NCBI GenBank assembly: GCA_021234155.1
Contig: JAJEKV010000063.1
Coordinates: 1,520,947 to 1,584,946, forward strand
Direction: 5' to 3'
Source of the DNA: Isoetes taiwanensis
Taxonomy: Eukaryota; Streptophyta; Lycopodiopsida; Isoetales; Isoetaceae
Length of the DNA: 64,000 bases
The notes under the pieces are model-generated. The model saw nothing but the letters and a program-made list of their open reading frames with translations, had not been told where the DNA came from and made no database searches. A program made the position numbers and the translations under genes. This document shows positions 37,730 to 49,841 of this stretch, one piece after another. Positions within the stretch are counted from its first letter, which is position 1. Each line of letters starts with the position of its first letter.

Positions 37730-38242
37730 TGTGACGACCATACGGATATTCGCATCATACGAACATTATACTCGTATGTACAAAAGATGGTCGTCACACG
37801 GATGCAAAAGGGTAGTTGTACAAGACAGGGTTTAAACTCGCAACCTTCCAGTTGCAAGTCACACACCCTTGCCAAGTGCGCTACCAACATTTGTTGAAGA
37901 CATTCCTTCACGTCCTCCTCATATGTGGGACTATCTCCAGGAGGTTCTAGAATATTCTAGAACCTAAATGCATGCGCGACACTTAGCGCGATCTCATCCA
38001 TTAGAGTGGCGCGATCCGTTGGCCTAGATATATAAGGAGGCACCTCCTTCTTGTCGAACCATTTCGGTTCAACGCCAGTCTTGAGCTTTCTAGGCATCTG
38101 TCTTATGTTCCTGCTTGCCTTCGGGCTATTGTACTCTTGATTCCTGTTCATATATCAGATTCTTTGCCGATCTTGGCGTATTTCTTCCGTATTTCTTGCG
38201 TATTTTCCACGTATTTCCTTGTTTTCGCGTAGGTTCATGACA
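37730..38242 (+). repeat. 5' LTR of the gypsy chromovirus
   Basis: It starts TGTGACGACC and ends TTCATGACA. The same sequence recurs at 45046-45563 with roughly 5-10% differences. A TATATAAGG box lies at about 38026. TTTGAACCGGAATCC directly after the LTR is conserved in the relic at 29187 and is a candidate primer-binding region. A clear target duplication was not found. Confidence 0.9.
37824..37894 (-). repeat. tRNA-like segment inside the gypsy LTR
   Basis: On the minus strand TTGGTAGCGCACTTGGCAAG (A-box type) and GGTTGCGAGTTTAAACCC (B-box type) are spaced as in a tRNA with a variable arm. The same segment is in the 3' LTR at 45141-45210, so it belongs to the LTR. It could be an old SINE captured into the LTR. 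Confidence 0.6.
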
Positions 38243-38319
38243 GTTTGAACCGGAATCCTTATCGATTTTTGCCTGCTCTGATCCTAAGCATTTTTTTACT
38301 CATATTTGGCAATTTTATA

Positions 38320-38877
38320 TCTATGGAGGAGGTTTCAACTTTATTACAGCAGGTCCAGCAGCTTGTTCAAGTATGCTAGTTGTTGCAAAGAGCTTAACGA
38401 ATGTATTGCTTCACATGAATCTGCTTCTAGCTCGGGATTGAGGCTATCAGAGCCTAAGATCAGCCTGCCAGAGAAGTTTGACGGCACTCGGTTCAAGCTC
38501 CGTGATTTTTTTAATCAGATCATCTTGTGATTCAGCTCTATCCTCATAGATATCCCAACGGCCAAAGAACAAATGGGGCTGATTGGTTCTCTTCTCACAA
38601 GGACAGCTCTAAGTTGGTTTGCTCCTTTATTGGAGAAAGGAGCCCCAGAGTTGCAAGATTTTGCTGCTTTCACTGCAGAGCTCGAGGCATGCTTTGGAGA
38701 CACCGATCGTCAGCGCAAGCAGTCACAAAACTCTGCAATCTAAGGCAAGGCTCTCGTCCAGCTTCAATACATGCATCAGAATTTCGTCAAATTGCGGTAG
38801 ATACTGCCTGGGATGATGTTGCACGTCGAGATTGTTTCCGAAGGGGGTTACGAGAGGATGTGAAAGATATGTTGTTT
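38320..38877 (+). pseudogene. Gypsy gag, N-terminal part
   Basis: Frames contain RLSEPKISLPEKFDGTRF, then GSLLTRTALSWFAPLLEKG, DFAAFTAELEACFGD, and SIHASEFRQIAVDTAWDD with FRRGLREDVKDML. This is the retrotransposon gag layout (Trp-containing core, then FRRGL..). There are frame changes near 38530 and 38710. The frame is cut at VKDML by the nested LTR element and resumes at 40950 with SMEDPQTLEEAI. Confidence 0.88.
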
Positions 38878-40948
38878 GTTACAAATGCTCTATTCTTCCT
38901 GCAAACTCATCAACTTATTAGAAAGCAAAATACCATAGGATACTCAATTTACCACCCAACCGGACCAACTAGAAGAGATGCCACCAAGTCAAGCTACTCT
39001 GCAAGACCGTATAAGAACAAGCTCTTTCTAGCCACCAACCACTGGTGTTACATAGACTCCTTCTAATGATATGATCAAGCGAGAAACTAAGGAAAACATT
39101 GTAGATCAAGGCTAGGCTCATCATCAACAGATGAAGAAGCAGATCTAGTTGTGCAGTCAGCTTAGACCCCTATGCACCTTTCTGGGCATAACTTTCCAAC
39201 CGTAAGGAATCAATGGACAACCAAGCCCAATCTGGAAACTAGACTTCAAGAGCTTTCCAACAAGGTAAGGATCGCCGATTTCGAAGTTATGATTTCAGAG
39301 ATATCACGTCTCAAAGTTGTCCTTATTTATAGGTAACAATACCTTTTTTTTGCCTTTTTTGCTTTTAAATAAAGATCAAGGTTTATTTTTAGCTCTCTTT
39401 TTGATAATATCAAGGCTTAGGCATACTTGATGGTTTTCTTACTTAATCATATCAATAAATATTGTTCCATGCAAGGCCACTCCCCCGAGCACCATATCAA
39501 TTCCTTCCCTTCTCAAGACTGATCGTCCTCGATCATCTGCCTTGCGGGTGTTAACAATTCCTTCCCGTCTCAAGACTGATCATCCTCGATCATCTGTCTT
39601 GCAGAAACAATTTTTTTTCCTTTCCGTCTCAAGACTGATCGTACTCGATCATCTGTCTTGCGGAAATAACCATCTTTTCCCAAAGCTAGTCACATGACTA
39701 TCCGCTTTGCTGGAGTAATCACCTTTCTTTCCAAGCTAGTCGCCTGACTATCTGCTTTGAAAGGATTTCTCCTAGGCTGATAAACTTACCATTTGCCTAA
39801 AAGACTCTTAAGGATCTGGCTTCTGTGCTGCAGTCACAGTTACTCCTTACTCTTAAACTCTAGAGCAACATTCGATTGAAAAAGAAACTCCTTTCTTAAC
39901 TCAAATCAAAACTATGCTCAGTCAAACTAGCAATCACAAGCACGTACAAACTTGTTTAGTTTACTTATCTTTCAGATGATCAATCTGAATTCACCCTCTA
40001 TCTCTTAGGCTTCAGCCTTCTCTTTGTCAACTTGAGGATGGATCTTTCTGATCATTTGCAAAGCATGCTTTTCTTGCTCAATATCTTCTAGACTCCAACT
40101 ACTCAGGACAATCCTTTTCGTTTCTTGTCCTTTCTTACTTCCCCTGCATTAAGAACAACAACAATTTCTTCCTTCCTTCTTCGAGACTCTGTTAAACCAA
40201 CCCATTAACCTCTTTGGAACTTTCTAATCATCAGGTATATGTTACAACATCGAATTGGCTAAAACAAAATAACGAAACGTGTTAAAGGTCTAGCACAAGA
40301 TTATTTTAACAATATCAACTTATGCTCTGATACCAATTGTTATAAATGCTCTGTTCTTCCTGCAAACTCATCAACTTATTAGAAAACAAAATACCATAGG
40401 GTACTCGATTTACCACCCAACCGGACCAACTAGACGAGATGCCACCAAGTCAAGCTACTCTGCAAGACCGTATAAGAACAAGCTCTTTCTAGCCACCAAC
40501 CACTGGTGTTACATGGACTCCTTCTAATGATATGATCAAGTGAGAAACTAGGGAAAACACTGTAGATCAAGGCTAGGCTCATCATCAACAGAGGAAGAAG
40601 CAGATCTAGTTGTGCAGTCAGCTTAGACCCCTATGCACCTTTCTGGGCATAACTTTCCAACCGTAAGGAATCAATGGACAACCAAGCCCAATCTGGAAAC
40701 TAGACTTCAAGAGCTTTCCAACAAGGTAAGGATTGCTGATTTCTGAGTTATGATAGCGGAGATATCACGTCTCACACTTGTCCTTATTTATAGGTAACAA
40801 TACCTTTTTTTGTCCTTTTTGCTTTTAAATAAAGATCAAGGTTTGTTTTTAGCTCTCTTTTTTATAATATCCTGGATGGCTTTCTTATTTGATCATATTA
40901 ATAAATATTGTTCCATGCAAGGCCACTCCCCCGAGCACCATATCAGCT
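38878..40948 (-). mobile_element. Nested small LTR retrotransposon (non-coding, TRIM/LARD-like)
   Basis: Two direct LTRs of about 610-630 bases lie at 38878-39509 and 40338-40947 and share long identical stretches (CAAACTCATCAACTTATTAG, GCCACTCCCCCGAGCACCAT). Just inside the right LTR, GCTCTGATACCA at about 40331 is the reverse complement of the primer-binding site TGGTATCAGAGC, so the element lies on the minus strand. The ~830-base interior has no coding. It holds three ~60-base units with AAGACTGATCGTCCTCGATC and two AAGCTAGTC..TGACTATC units. GTTGT is found on both sides, consistent with a 5-bp target duplication in gag. Confidence 0.85.
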
Positions 40949-40949
40949 G

Positions 40950-41295
40950 TTGTCTATGGAGGACCCTCAGACTTTGGAAGAAGCCATCAGATTCGCAGTT
41001 CGATGTGATAATCGGCTCTTCGAACGTAGGAAAGAAAGACGTAGTCAGGTCTTCTCAATCACACAAGCGCCTGTAGCTACGTCCTCCCCGGTGTCATCGG
41101 TAGAATCCAGCAGGTCAGGACCTGAGCCTATGCAGATTGATCGGGCAGTTCGAGGATCTTTATCTGCTGCCGAGAAGCAGCGTCGGAAAGAGGCTAACCT
41201 TTGTCTCCACTGTGGAGGATCTGGCCATATTGCTCGTGGATGCCCTGTGAAGCGTCCAAATCAGTCGAACAACTTCAGGGGCTGGTCCCAGTAGT
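40950..41295 (+). pseudogene. Gypsy gag, C-terminal part with zinc knuckle
   Basis: SMEDPQTLEEAIRFAVRCDN leads through a Ser/Pro linker to the CCHC knuckle CLHCGGSGHIARGC (CX2CX4HX4C), which binds RNA in the capsid-like particle. The frame ends at 41294. It continues the gag broken at 38877. Confidence 0.88.
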
Positions 41296-41427
41296 AGGAG
41301 TCTCTCGTCGGCTGGCCGCCTTTTCTAAGACTCCTTCCACATTTCTTTACATGTTTATTCCATCGGATAAGGTCACCAAGGCATTCTTCATCCCTATATC
41401 ATTGAAATCAAAAGTTGGAGGATTGAA

Positions 41428-41724
41428 GTGTTGGCGCAACTTGATTGTGGTGCAAATGCTTGCTTTATGGATAGTGCGTTCGTCAGTAAGCACGCCATCC
41501 CTAGAAGCAAGATTGAGCATCCTGGTTCTGTAGTGATTGATGGACAGGAGATCTCCTCGGGTGCAGTCACAGAATATATTGCGCCTCTTCAGGTTTTGTT
41601 CGAGGGAGTTTCTTGTAGTATTTCCTTCAATCTCATTGCTAGCCCTCATGCGCCAATAGTCTTGGGTCTGCCCTGGCTCGAGCTACATAACCCGCAGATT
41701 GATTGGCGTACTAGATCATTTTGA
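41428..41724 (+). pseudogene. Gypsy aspartic protease
   Basis: [18 protein letters not shown] has D-C-G where most gypsy proteases have D-S/T-G, followed by [16 protein letters not shown], the conserved (I)LGxxWL block. Ser/Thr to Cys at the active site is unusual and may be inactivating. A repetitive Pro/Val-rich linker (41730-42060) separates it from RT in another frame. Confidence 0.82.
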
Positions 41725-42135
41725 TTTGCTGGTTCCAGCTCTAGTTCCAGTTCATCTGCAGATCAGGTCTCTACACCAATATCGACTTCGATCCGTGCAG
41801 TATCGTGGGCCCCTAATTCCGTCCTTGTTGTTCATGTTTCTGTTCCGTGTTCTGATTCGACTCTCGCCTCTGCTCCAGTTCATGCCCCAGATTCTGACCA
41901 TATTCTTGATGATGTCCCAGCTCCAGCTCCAGTTTCTGCTCCTGCTCCAGTTCCGGTTTCTGTTCCTGCTCCAGTTCTTGATCCAGTTCATCCTCCAGTT
42001 CATGTTCCAGTTGCGCCTGCTCGCGTTCATATTCCTACTCGTGCTTTCATAGAGGCTTCTTCATGCCCTCAGTTTCGTATCTCGAAGATTTCTCTTCGCG
42101 AGTTTGATAAATCTAGACGGCAAGATCCAAGTTCA

Positions 42136-44995
42136 GTGTTTGCAATCCAGGTTCACCCGTCGGCTAGCTCGGCACCAGCGAAGTCTGCTCCAATGCTCCC
42201 AGATAAATATGACGACTTCTCTGATATTTTTGACAAAGTCAAGGCCAGCAAACTCCCAGGGCATCGTCCATATGATTGTCCTATTGATTTGCAGCCGGGG
42301 ACAACGCCGCCATATGGTCCGATATATGGTCTATCTCCCACTGAGTTGAAGGTTTGCGGGAGTATATTGAAGAGAATCTAGCCATTGGCTTCATTCGACA
42401 TTCCCAGTCCCCTGCTGGAGCACCTATCTTCTTCGTCAAAAAGAAGGATGATGCGTTGCGTCTGGTCGTTGATTATCGCGGCCTCAATAACGAATCGGTA
42501 TCTGCTTCCTCTGATCCCAGAGTTGTTGGAACGACTCCAAGGTGCGCATTATTTTATGAAGATTGATCTTCGGGGTATCTACAATGTTATTTGGATCCGG
42601 GAGGATGATGAGTGGAATATAGCCTTTCGTACTCGGTATGGCCATTTTGAGTACACAGTTATGCTGTTTGGACTTACCAATGCTCCGGCAGTATTCCAGC
42701 ATATGGCCAATGATATTTTTCGAGAGTTCTTAGACACTTTTGTTATTATCTATTTGGATGATATTCTTATTTATTCTAAGACTCTCGAAGAACATGAGAG
42801 GCATGTTCGACAGGTCCTTCAGAAGCTTCGTGAGCATGGGTTATATGCCAAACTTGAGAACTGTCAGTTCGAGCGGGAAATGTGGATGGAGTCTCTATGG
42901 ACCCCGAAAAGGTCAGCACTGTTCTGGAATGGCAAACACCTTCATCCGTTCGAGATGTTCAGTGTTTTCTTGGGTTTGCCAATTTCTATCGGCGTTTCAT
43001 TCGGGACTATTCAGAGGTTGCCTCATAGTTAAGGACGTGCCATTTAAATGGATCCTGTCAAATGGGCTTCTGATTTTGCACTTGGTGGGATCCTGTCACA
43101 GGAGGGGGATGACTATGAATTGCACCCAATCGCTTATCACTCACGAAAGTTTCAGGCTGCTGAAATCAACTATCTCATTTATGACACGGAGTTGTTGGCC
43201 ATAGTGGATTCTTTCGAGGAGTGGAGACGTTTCCTGGAAGGATCTCCTTATAAGGTCACAGTCTACATAGATCATCGAAATCTAGAGTATTTTCAGTCTG
43301 CTCGAGTGCTCAACCGTCGCCAGGCCCGGTGGCATACTCAAGTATTATCTCGGATTGATTTCGTGATCAAGGACCATCCTGGATCCCTCCAAGGGAAGCC
43401 TGATGCCTTGTCTCGACGCTCCTACCTTGAGTCCAAGCTAGGTGATCCTGCATTTGACCAGCAATCACAAGTTATTCTAGGGCATGATCGGTTCCAGCTT
43501 ATGGCCCTCGCTTTGTTCGAGAGGCCTCAGGATACGGCCTTGTTGGAGTCTGTTCGAGCATCTCTGCCTTTCTATCCATTGGCTCAAGATGTATTCTCAC
43601 ACCTTGGCTCTGCATCATCTTCTCAACAAATGCAATAAGACTATGATCGTTTTGAGGTTCAAGATGGACTTCTATTCCATGATGGACTTCTGTATGTGCC
43701 AAATGGTGCTTCTAGGCTTTGGGTTCTCCAGACTTGCCATGATTCACCTATGGCCGGACACTTTGGAGTAGCCAAGACTCTTGAACTTATTAGCCGGGAG
43801 TATTGGTGGCCTGGGCTTCGTCGCTCTGTCGAAGCTTTTATTCGATCCTGTGACATCTGCTGTCGAGCCAAGGTTCCAAGGCATCTTCCTCATCGCCTTC
43901 TTCAACCACTGCCGGTACCAGATGGACCTTGGAAGAGCATTTCTATAGACTTTATCCCAGAGTTGTCAGTCTCTCGGGGTCATGACGCCATCATGGTGGT
44001 CGTTGATCGTTCTCTAAGATGGCTCATTTTATTCCCTGCAACGTCACCATCACCAGTGAGGGAACAACGGATCTTCTTCTTCGTGAAGTAGTCAGACTTC
44101 ATGGCTTGCCTGATACTATCGTCAACGATCGTGGACCACAGTTCGTTGCATGTTTTTGGAAGCGGCTTTTGGAATTATTGCATATCGATCACTCACTGAC
44201 ATCTGCTCATCATCCAGAAAGTAATGGGCAGGTGGAACACACTAATCAGACTCTGGAGCAATATTAAAGGTGCTTTATCAGTTATCAGCAGGATAATTAG
44301 ATCGATTATCTTCCACTAGCTGAGTTTGCCTATAATAACTCAGTACATGCTTCTACTGGCCAGACTCCATTCTTTCTAAACTCTGGTCAGCGTTCTCGTT
44401 GGTTCCTTAGCGTCGTTGGCGGTGACTCGGTCAATCCTAGTGCTGAGTCTCGACTTGAGAAACTCCAGGCTCTTCATTTGGATCTTCAACATCATCTTCA
44501 CCAAATACATGAACGCTATCGGCATTATGTTGATTTGTATCGGCAGGAAGCTCCTAAGTTTCACGTTGGTGACCTTGTCTGGCTTCTTCGTAGGGACCTC
44601 CCTACCTCACGTCCCTGCAATAAGCTTGACTATCGTCGCCTTGGTCCTTACCGGATCACGACCCAGATCAGCAATGTGGCATTCTGGCTCGAGCTCCCTC
44701 CAGCTGTTCGGCTTCATCCAGTATTTCATGTTTCTCTATTGGAGCCCTACACAGTCAATACTTTCCCATTTTGCATTCCTCCGCCGCCACCACCAGTAGA
44801 AATTAATGATCATGAGGAGTTCGAGGTTCGAGAGATTCTGGACTCCAAGTTTTCTTCGTCGACGATTGTATTACTTTGTCGATTGGGAAGGTTACTCGCC
44901 AAGTGATAGAACCTGGGAGCCTGCTGAGAATCTGAGTAATGCTCTTGATAAAATTGCGGAGTACACCGACGTTACCTGGATAAGCCAAGTTTGAG
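42136..44995 (+). pseudogene. Gypsy RT, RNase H, integrase and chromodomain
   Basis: [51 protein letters not shown], then FGLTNAPAVFQHMANDIF and the catalytic YLDDILIYSK. RNase H: DFALGGILSQEGDDYELHPI, YHSRKFQAAEINYLIYDTEL, YIDHRNLEYF. Integrase: HDSPMAGHFGVAKTLELISR, zinc-binding CDICCRAK, IDFIPELSVS, NDRGPQFVACFWKRLLELL and HHPESNGQVEHTNQTLEQY. A chromodomain follows (44806-44990: EEFEVREILDSK, YYFVDWEGYSPSDRTWEP), which defines a chromovirus and can guide integration to marked chromatin. At least five frameshifts and stops make it inactive (for example near 42375, 42880, 44060, 44267 and 44860). Confidence 0.93.
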
Positions 44996-45045
44996 TACTC
45001 CGGCCCCAGCTCCGAGGACTCGTCGCCGTTGTAGGAGGGGGATGG

Positions 45046-45563
45046 TGTGACGACCATATGGATATTCGCATCATACGAACATTATACTCGTATGTACAAA
45101 AGATGGTCGTCACACGGATGCAAAAAGGTAGTTGCACAAGACAGGGTTTGGACTCGCAACCTTCCAGTTGCGAGTCACACACCCTTGCTAAGTGCAATAC
45201 CAACATTTGTTGAAGACATTTCCTTTACATCCTCCTCATATGTGGAACTATCTCCAGGAGGTTCTAGAATATTCTAGAACCCAAATGCATGCGCGATACT
45301 TGGCGCGATCTCATCCATTGGAGTGGTGTGATCCTGACCGTTGGCCTAGATATATAATGAGGCACCTCCTTCTTGTCGAACCATTCCGGTTCAACGCCAG
45401 TCTTGAGCCTTCTAGGCATCTGTCTCGTGTTCCTGCTTGCCTTCAGGCTATTGTACTCTTGATTCCTGTTCATATATCAGATTCTTTGCCGATCTTGGCA
45501 TATTTCTTTCGTATTTCTTGCATATTTTCCAGTATTTTCCTTGTTTCGCGTAGGTTCATGACA
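45046..45563 (+). repeat. 3' LTR of the gypsy chromovirus
   Basis: It is preceded by the purine tract GTAGGAGGGGGATGG (polypurine primer), starts TGTGACGACC and ends TTCATGACA. It is homologous to 37730-38242, and the substitutions between the two give a coarse age. A purine-rich (AG)n/G run at 45593-45620 follows. Confidence 0.9.
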
Positions 45564-45646
45564 GTGTCACGCAAAACAATAAACATGTGAGAGAGGGGGG
45601 GGGGAGGAGAGAGAGAGATGTAGAACACCTTAGCAAAAGCTAACGG

Positions 45647-45961
45647 TTGCTCCACATTCAGCAGCTTCAGGAGCTGGCGGAGCAGCGGCAGTCCCACCAT
45701 GTGTGCGCAGGGCTGGTGGAGGATCGACTGTTGCAACCGTTGGACTCTGATACAGTATCTACCCAAGCCTCGTCGGAGGGGATGGAACTTGACAAGGTGG
45801 CTTGGGTACGCTCTTGGGCGGACGAGGTGGATTTGGATGCTGAGACCGCCCTCACAGATAACCCGCTCGCTCTTGTTCCATATGACTCAGATCAGGGGCC
45901 CACTTCACCGGCAAGACGGGGGCGAAAAAAGAAGCAACGTAAGAATCCTTCTTCCCAGTAA
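45647..45961 (+). pseudogene. LINE ORF1 C-terminal fragment
   Basis: A 104-codon frame runs from LQELAEQRQSHHVCAGLVED through an acidic part to a basic tail (RRGRKKKQRKNPSSQ), then a stop 4 bases before the endonuclease ATG. Position and composition fit the end of a plant L1 ORF1. The RNA-binding knuckle expected upstream is absent. Confidence 0.55.
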
Positions 45962-45966
45962 TATTT

Positions 45967-46475
45967 ATGGATAAGAAGATCTTGAGCTGGAACTCCGAGG
46001 GGTGCGCTCGTCACCCAGTAAGAGAACGTGAATGGCGTTGGCAGTTCACAAGATGGACCCAGATATCTTGTGCCTTCAGGAACATAAAGTGTCACAGGGG
46101 GGACGCACGGGCACTGCTGGACATGTTTGGGCCCCAATACATTGCTGCCGTTGCCACCTCTGAGGCCTCTAAAGGTGGCACTGCCGTGGCATGGAAGATG
46201 CATGTGCAGGTGACTTTTACCCTGGCCGACCGTTGGGGCAGGTGGCTCATTATCAAGTGGCGAGAGGGGTCGCATGAGTGGGGGCTTGTGAATGTCTACG
46301 CCCACAATAGTGCACGGCAGAGAGGGGCGTTGTGGGCGTCATTGAGGCATAAGGTCACATCCTTAGGGGCTGGTGTGGCTTGGCTGCTGGTAGGTGATTT
46401 CAACATGGTCGAGACTGCTCAGAATAGGTGTGGCAGGGGTGTCGAAGTGGTACAAGATTTTGAGCGGCAGCAATG
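45967..46475 (+). pseudogene. LINE ORF2 start: APE-type endonuclease
   Basis: ILSWNSEGCARHPVRER opens the domain. KGGTAVAWKMHVQVTF and WGLVNVYAHNSARQRGALW follow, then LLVGDFNMVETAQNRCGRG, which carries the conserved GDFN. A TGA follows at about 46475. Afterwards SDHCPQLIS (46660-46685) supplies the final His motif in another frame. It would nick target DNA for primed reverse transcription. Confidence 0.85.
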
Positions 46476-46809
46476 AGTGCAGTTGTTGGACTCCTTGTAG
46501 TTGGCAGAGTCGTCGGGCGACTCCACATTTACCTGGTGTACTCATTGGACGGGGGCTGGATGGGCGTATGCTCGACATGACAGATGCTATGCTAATACCC
46601 TAGCATCAGACCGGGCGCCTTTGCTCAAGCGGAAGAACATTTTGTCCACTGCGATCTCTGATCATTGTCCTCAGTTAATTTCTCAAGACTCAAGTGCAAT
46701 ACGGCCAGCGTGCACAATGTTCAAACTGAACACCGCTTACTTAAAGGATGTTGATTTCTCCTGGGGATGCTAGCAGATTTGGTTCCATACTTTTCGAGAT
46801 CACTGCGGG

Positions 46810-49700
46810 ATGTCTGGAATGGTGAAGGCCCTGGCTGAGATCAAGGCATTCGCCAAGTCATGGGGGAGTCGGAGAGCACGGCAGGAGCGCGAGGTGTTAG
46901 AGGCATTATATCGCGAATTGGAAACCCCCAGGTCTCAATCGTCTGATGGCGTGCAGGAGAAGGAGATATTGCGCCACATTGCAACAGACGAGTCTAGGAG
47001 GGCTGCTCAGGCAAGGGTGAAGGCGAGGATCACCTGGCTGCGGGAAGGGGACACCAATTCTTGAATATGTTTCAGAGCTGCACGACAGAAGAAGTATGCG
47101 GCCTCAATGTCATCTTTGGCATTGCCCGATGGCCACATTCTGCAGTCACCGGTGGACATGAAGCAGGCTACTTTTCAACACCTCTCAGTTCTTTCAGGAG
47201 AAGAGGTATCCCTACACTGACGTCATGGAGGAGATCGTGCTCAGTAAGGTGTCATGCAAGGTGTCGGCGTATAGAAGGCAAGCGCTAGAGCGTCCACTTA
47301 CAAAGCAAGAGCTTGAGGAGGCTTGCCACGCCTTGGCCCCTCATAAGTGCCCTGGTTTGGATGGCATTCCGGTGGAGTTCTTCCAAGAATATTGGGAATG
47401 GGTGGGAGACTCAGTGATGCAGACCTATCAAGATCTCCTTCAGGCAGAGGCGCTTAATTATAGGCTCAACACTGGCTGCATCTCGTTAATACCGAAGGTA
47501 AAGGAGCCATCTGTCATTTCGGATTGGCGTCCGATTACGCTTCTGTCGGCAGTATACAAGATAATTGCGAAGGCCCCCTCACGTAGACTGCAAGTGGTCC
47601 TGAAGGAGGCTATTAGTCCCATGCAGTCTGGCTTCATTCCGGGCAGGCATATTCTTAACAATGTGGCGACGGCATTCGAGGGGCGTGCAGAACAGGTCAG
47701 CAGATAGTGTACTTGAAGCTGGACTTCGTGAAGGCCTATGATAGTGTTCGTTGGGATTTTCTGAGGAGGATGATGCTAGCCTTTGGGTGTGGTGAGAACT
47801 TTACAGCAGTGGCTCTGAAGCTCTTAACGTCTGCCAAAGCCACCATCCTATGTCACGACGAGTCATTGCCGATCTTTACTGTGGGGCGTGGAGTTCGCCA
47901 GGGATGCCCTTTGGCGCCCTTCCTGTTTACCATCGTTGCAGAGGCCCTTTCGCAGTCACTGACCTCGGCAGCGGAGGCGGGGGTTATGGAGAGGCTGAGG
48001 ATGGCAGACGGGTCGCAGCAGATTGGAAGCCAGTATGCTGATGACTCTTTTCTCTTTCTACAAGCTGATGAGAGGAATCTGTTAAACACGAAGGAGCTTC
48101 TGGACACATTTTCTCTGGCGTCCGGCTGCCTCATGAATTGGACGAAGTGCTCGGCATTATGGCCGGCAGTAGAGCCTATGCCTGTGGTTGTGTCCCAATT
48201 TCCTTGGCGAATGCAGCCGCAGGGCACATGCTCTAGGCTTTTGAGCATCCCATTCGGCATTGACATCTCGACAGCAGGTATTTGGGAGGACATTCTGGTG
48301 GGACTGCGTCGACACTTTAATTGGTGGAAGGGGGGGAAACTTTCCATGGCCGGCAGGGTCACAGTGGCAAAATCCGTTTTATGCTCAACTCATATTTATA
48401 TGGCCTCGTGCCAGAAAGCAAGGTTCGGGAAATTTCCTCTATGGTTCATAACTTTGTTTGGGGAGGCAATGAGGAAGGGGCGGTCGTCAAGGTAGCCTGG
48501 TGGAAGTGCGTGCGCCCCAAAGCTGCAGGTGACCTCGGCTTTCTGGACCTCTCGCTCCATAAGGTCCTCTTATCCAAGTTCATCTTTGGGATTCTCGAGA
48601 ATCGGCTTGACTCCCCGGGCATGGTCCTGCTTCATCAATCGCTGTCTCACTCAATAGTTTTCCATAAGCCGTCCGTGCCCGCGCGGCTTCCATGGGCGTT
48701 ATTTGCGGATATCAGGCCATATGTTAATGCCTCCCCCTTTCTGAAGGGGCTCCTACGAGCCTGGGAGCAGGTCCGCCCGCTGTTTGCGATTGATGCTTCC
48801 AGTTGTATTCAGTTAGAGGCATCGCCATGGTGGATTCCGCTCGGCCCAGGTGCTTCGCCTTTGGTGCTGGCGGCAACCGCCGATCCCCGAGTCCAGCACA
48901 GGTGGGTGCAGCGTGGGGTCTTGACGGTGGGGGAGTGGTATATTGACGGGCAGCTGGCGCCCTGGCAGCTTTTTCGTCACAGGTTTCGATTTAAGGAGCG
49001 AGATTGTGCTATTTGGGCGCAGGTGGCTAATGCGCTGCCGTTGAACCCCCCGGTAGCGTCAGGGCGTGTGTGGAGTTGTCATCCAAAAGTCGACCCCTCA
49101 AACTTCGTAAAGTCCTATTATGAGCTTTTGGCAATTCAGGATGAGCTGCCTCCCTCGGACGGCTGGAGTCTCCAGGTGCCGGGAGATGACTGGGGTAACA
49201 TCTGGAGATGGGTGTGGAACCCAATCTCGCCCCCCAAGATTCGGGTGTTACTGTGGCAGATAGTGCATCGGTCCCTGAGAGTGAATACGTGGGTTCACAG
49301 GATCAATCCCCTGATCAGTGATCGCTGTCCGATGTGTGGTGCTTGTGTTGAAACTCTGGAGCACTGTATGTTTCTTTGCACAGAGATCCAGCCGGCATGG
49401 CAGTGGGTCCAGCGCCTCTTTCATATCTCGCTCCGTAGTCAAGAGGTTCTTTTGGGGGTGTATCCTACTGGGTGGTCTCAGCTTCAGCATTTGGTCTTCC
49501 ATTTGTGTAAGGCTTGGTTACTGTGGCTCATTTCGAAGCGGTGATGCCTGAAGGTGTTCAGAAATGAGGAGGTGCAGCCTGGGGTGTTGATCTCGCAATT
49601 GAGGTACAAATTATATCTTTCTTACATGGCGTGCCCTCGTAAGGAGCAGTTCAAGGCCGCCATATGGGAGAGGACCCTTCTCATTGTAGACAGCTTTGGC
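46810..49700 (+). pseudogene. LINE ORF2: reverse transcriptase and C-terminal zinc domain
   Basis: RT entry HALAPHKCPGLDGIPVEFFQ, SLIPKVKEPSVISDWRPITL, MQSGFIPGRHILNN, then KLDFVKAYDSVRWDFLRRMM, GVRQGCPLAPFLFTIVAEAL and the catalytic QYADDSFLFLQ. The C-terminal part has PPKIRVLLWQIVHRSLRVN and the zinc motif CPMCGACVETLEHCMFLC (zf-RVT), common in plant L1s. Frame breaks lie at about 47063, 47706 and 48495. Confidence 0.92.
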
Positions 49701-49841
49701 AGGTTTGTTTCATGAGTCATAGGTAGGTATGCGTGCCATTTGGGTGCTCGCCCAAGTGTGGGCAGGGGCACCCTAGTATCGCTCTTCTTGTAACTGATTA
49801 TATATTAATTAACTTGATCCTTCAAAAAAAAAAAAAAGGAA

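Larger units (their letters stand above)
45640..49841 (+). mobile_element. L1-type LINE with poly(A) tail
   Basis: The element holds the end of an ORF1-like frame, an APE endonuclease, RT and a C-terminal zinc motif in the usual order, and ends in a 15-base A run at about 49827-49841. Several frame breaks make it inactive. It begins just after the 3' LTR of the gypsy element. Its poly(A) tail separates it from the microsatellite-tailed LINEs at 50.5-59.7 kb. Confidence 0.85.

Noticed and set aside
37826-37894. A functional tRNA gene
   Set aside because: It occurs in both LTRs, no complete cloverleaf with matching acceptor ends could be drawn by eye, and the B box is imperfect.
37730-45563. 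Perfect 5-bp target duplication for the gypsy element
   Set aside because: GTCACGC occurs near both ends but is not adjacent to both LTR termini, so it cannot be called.
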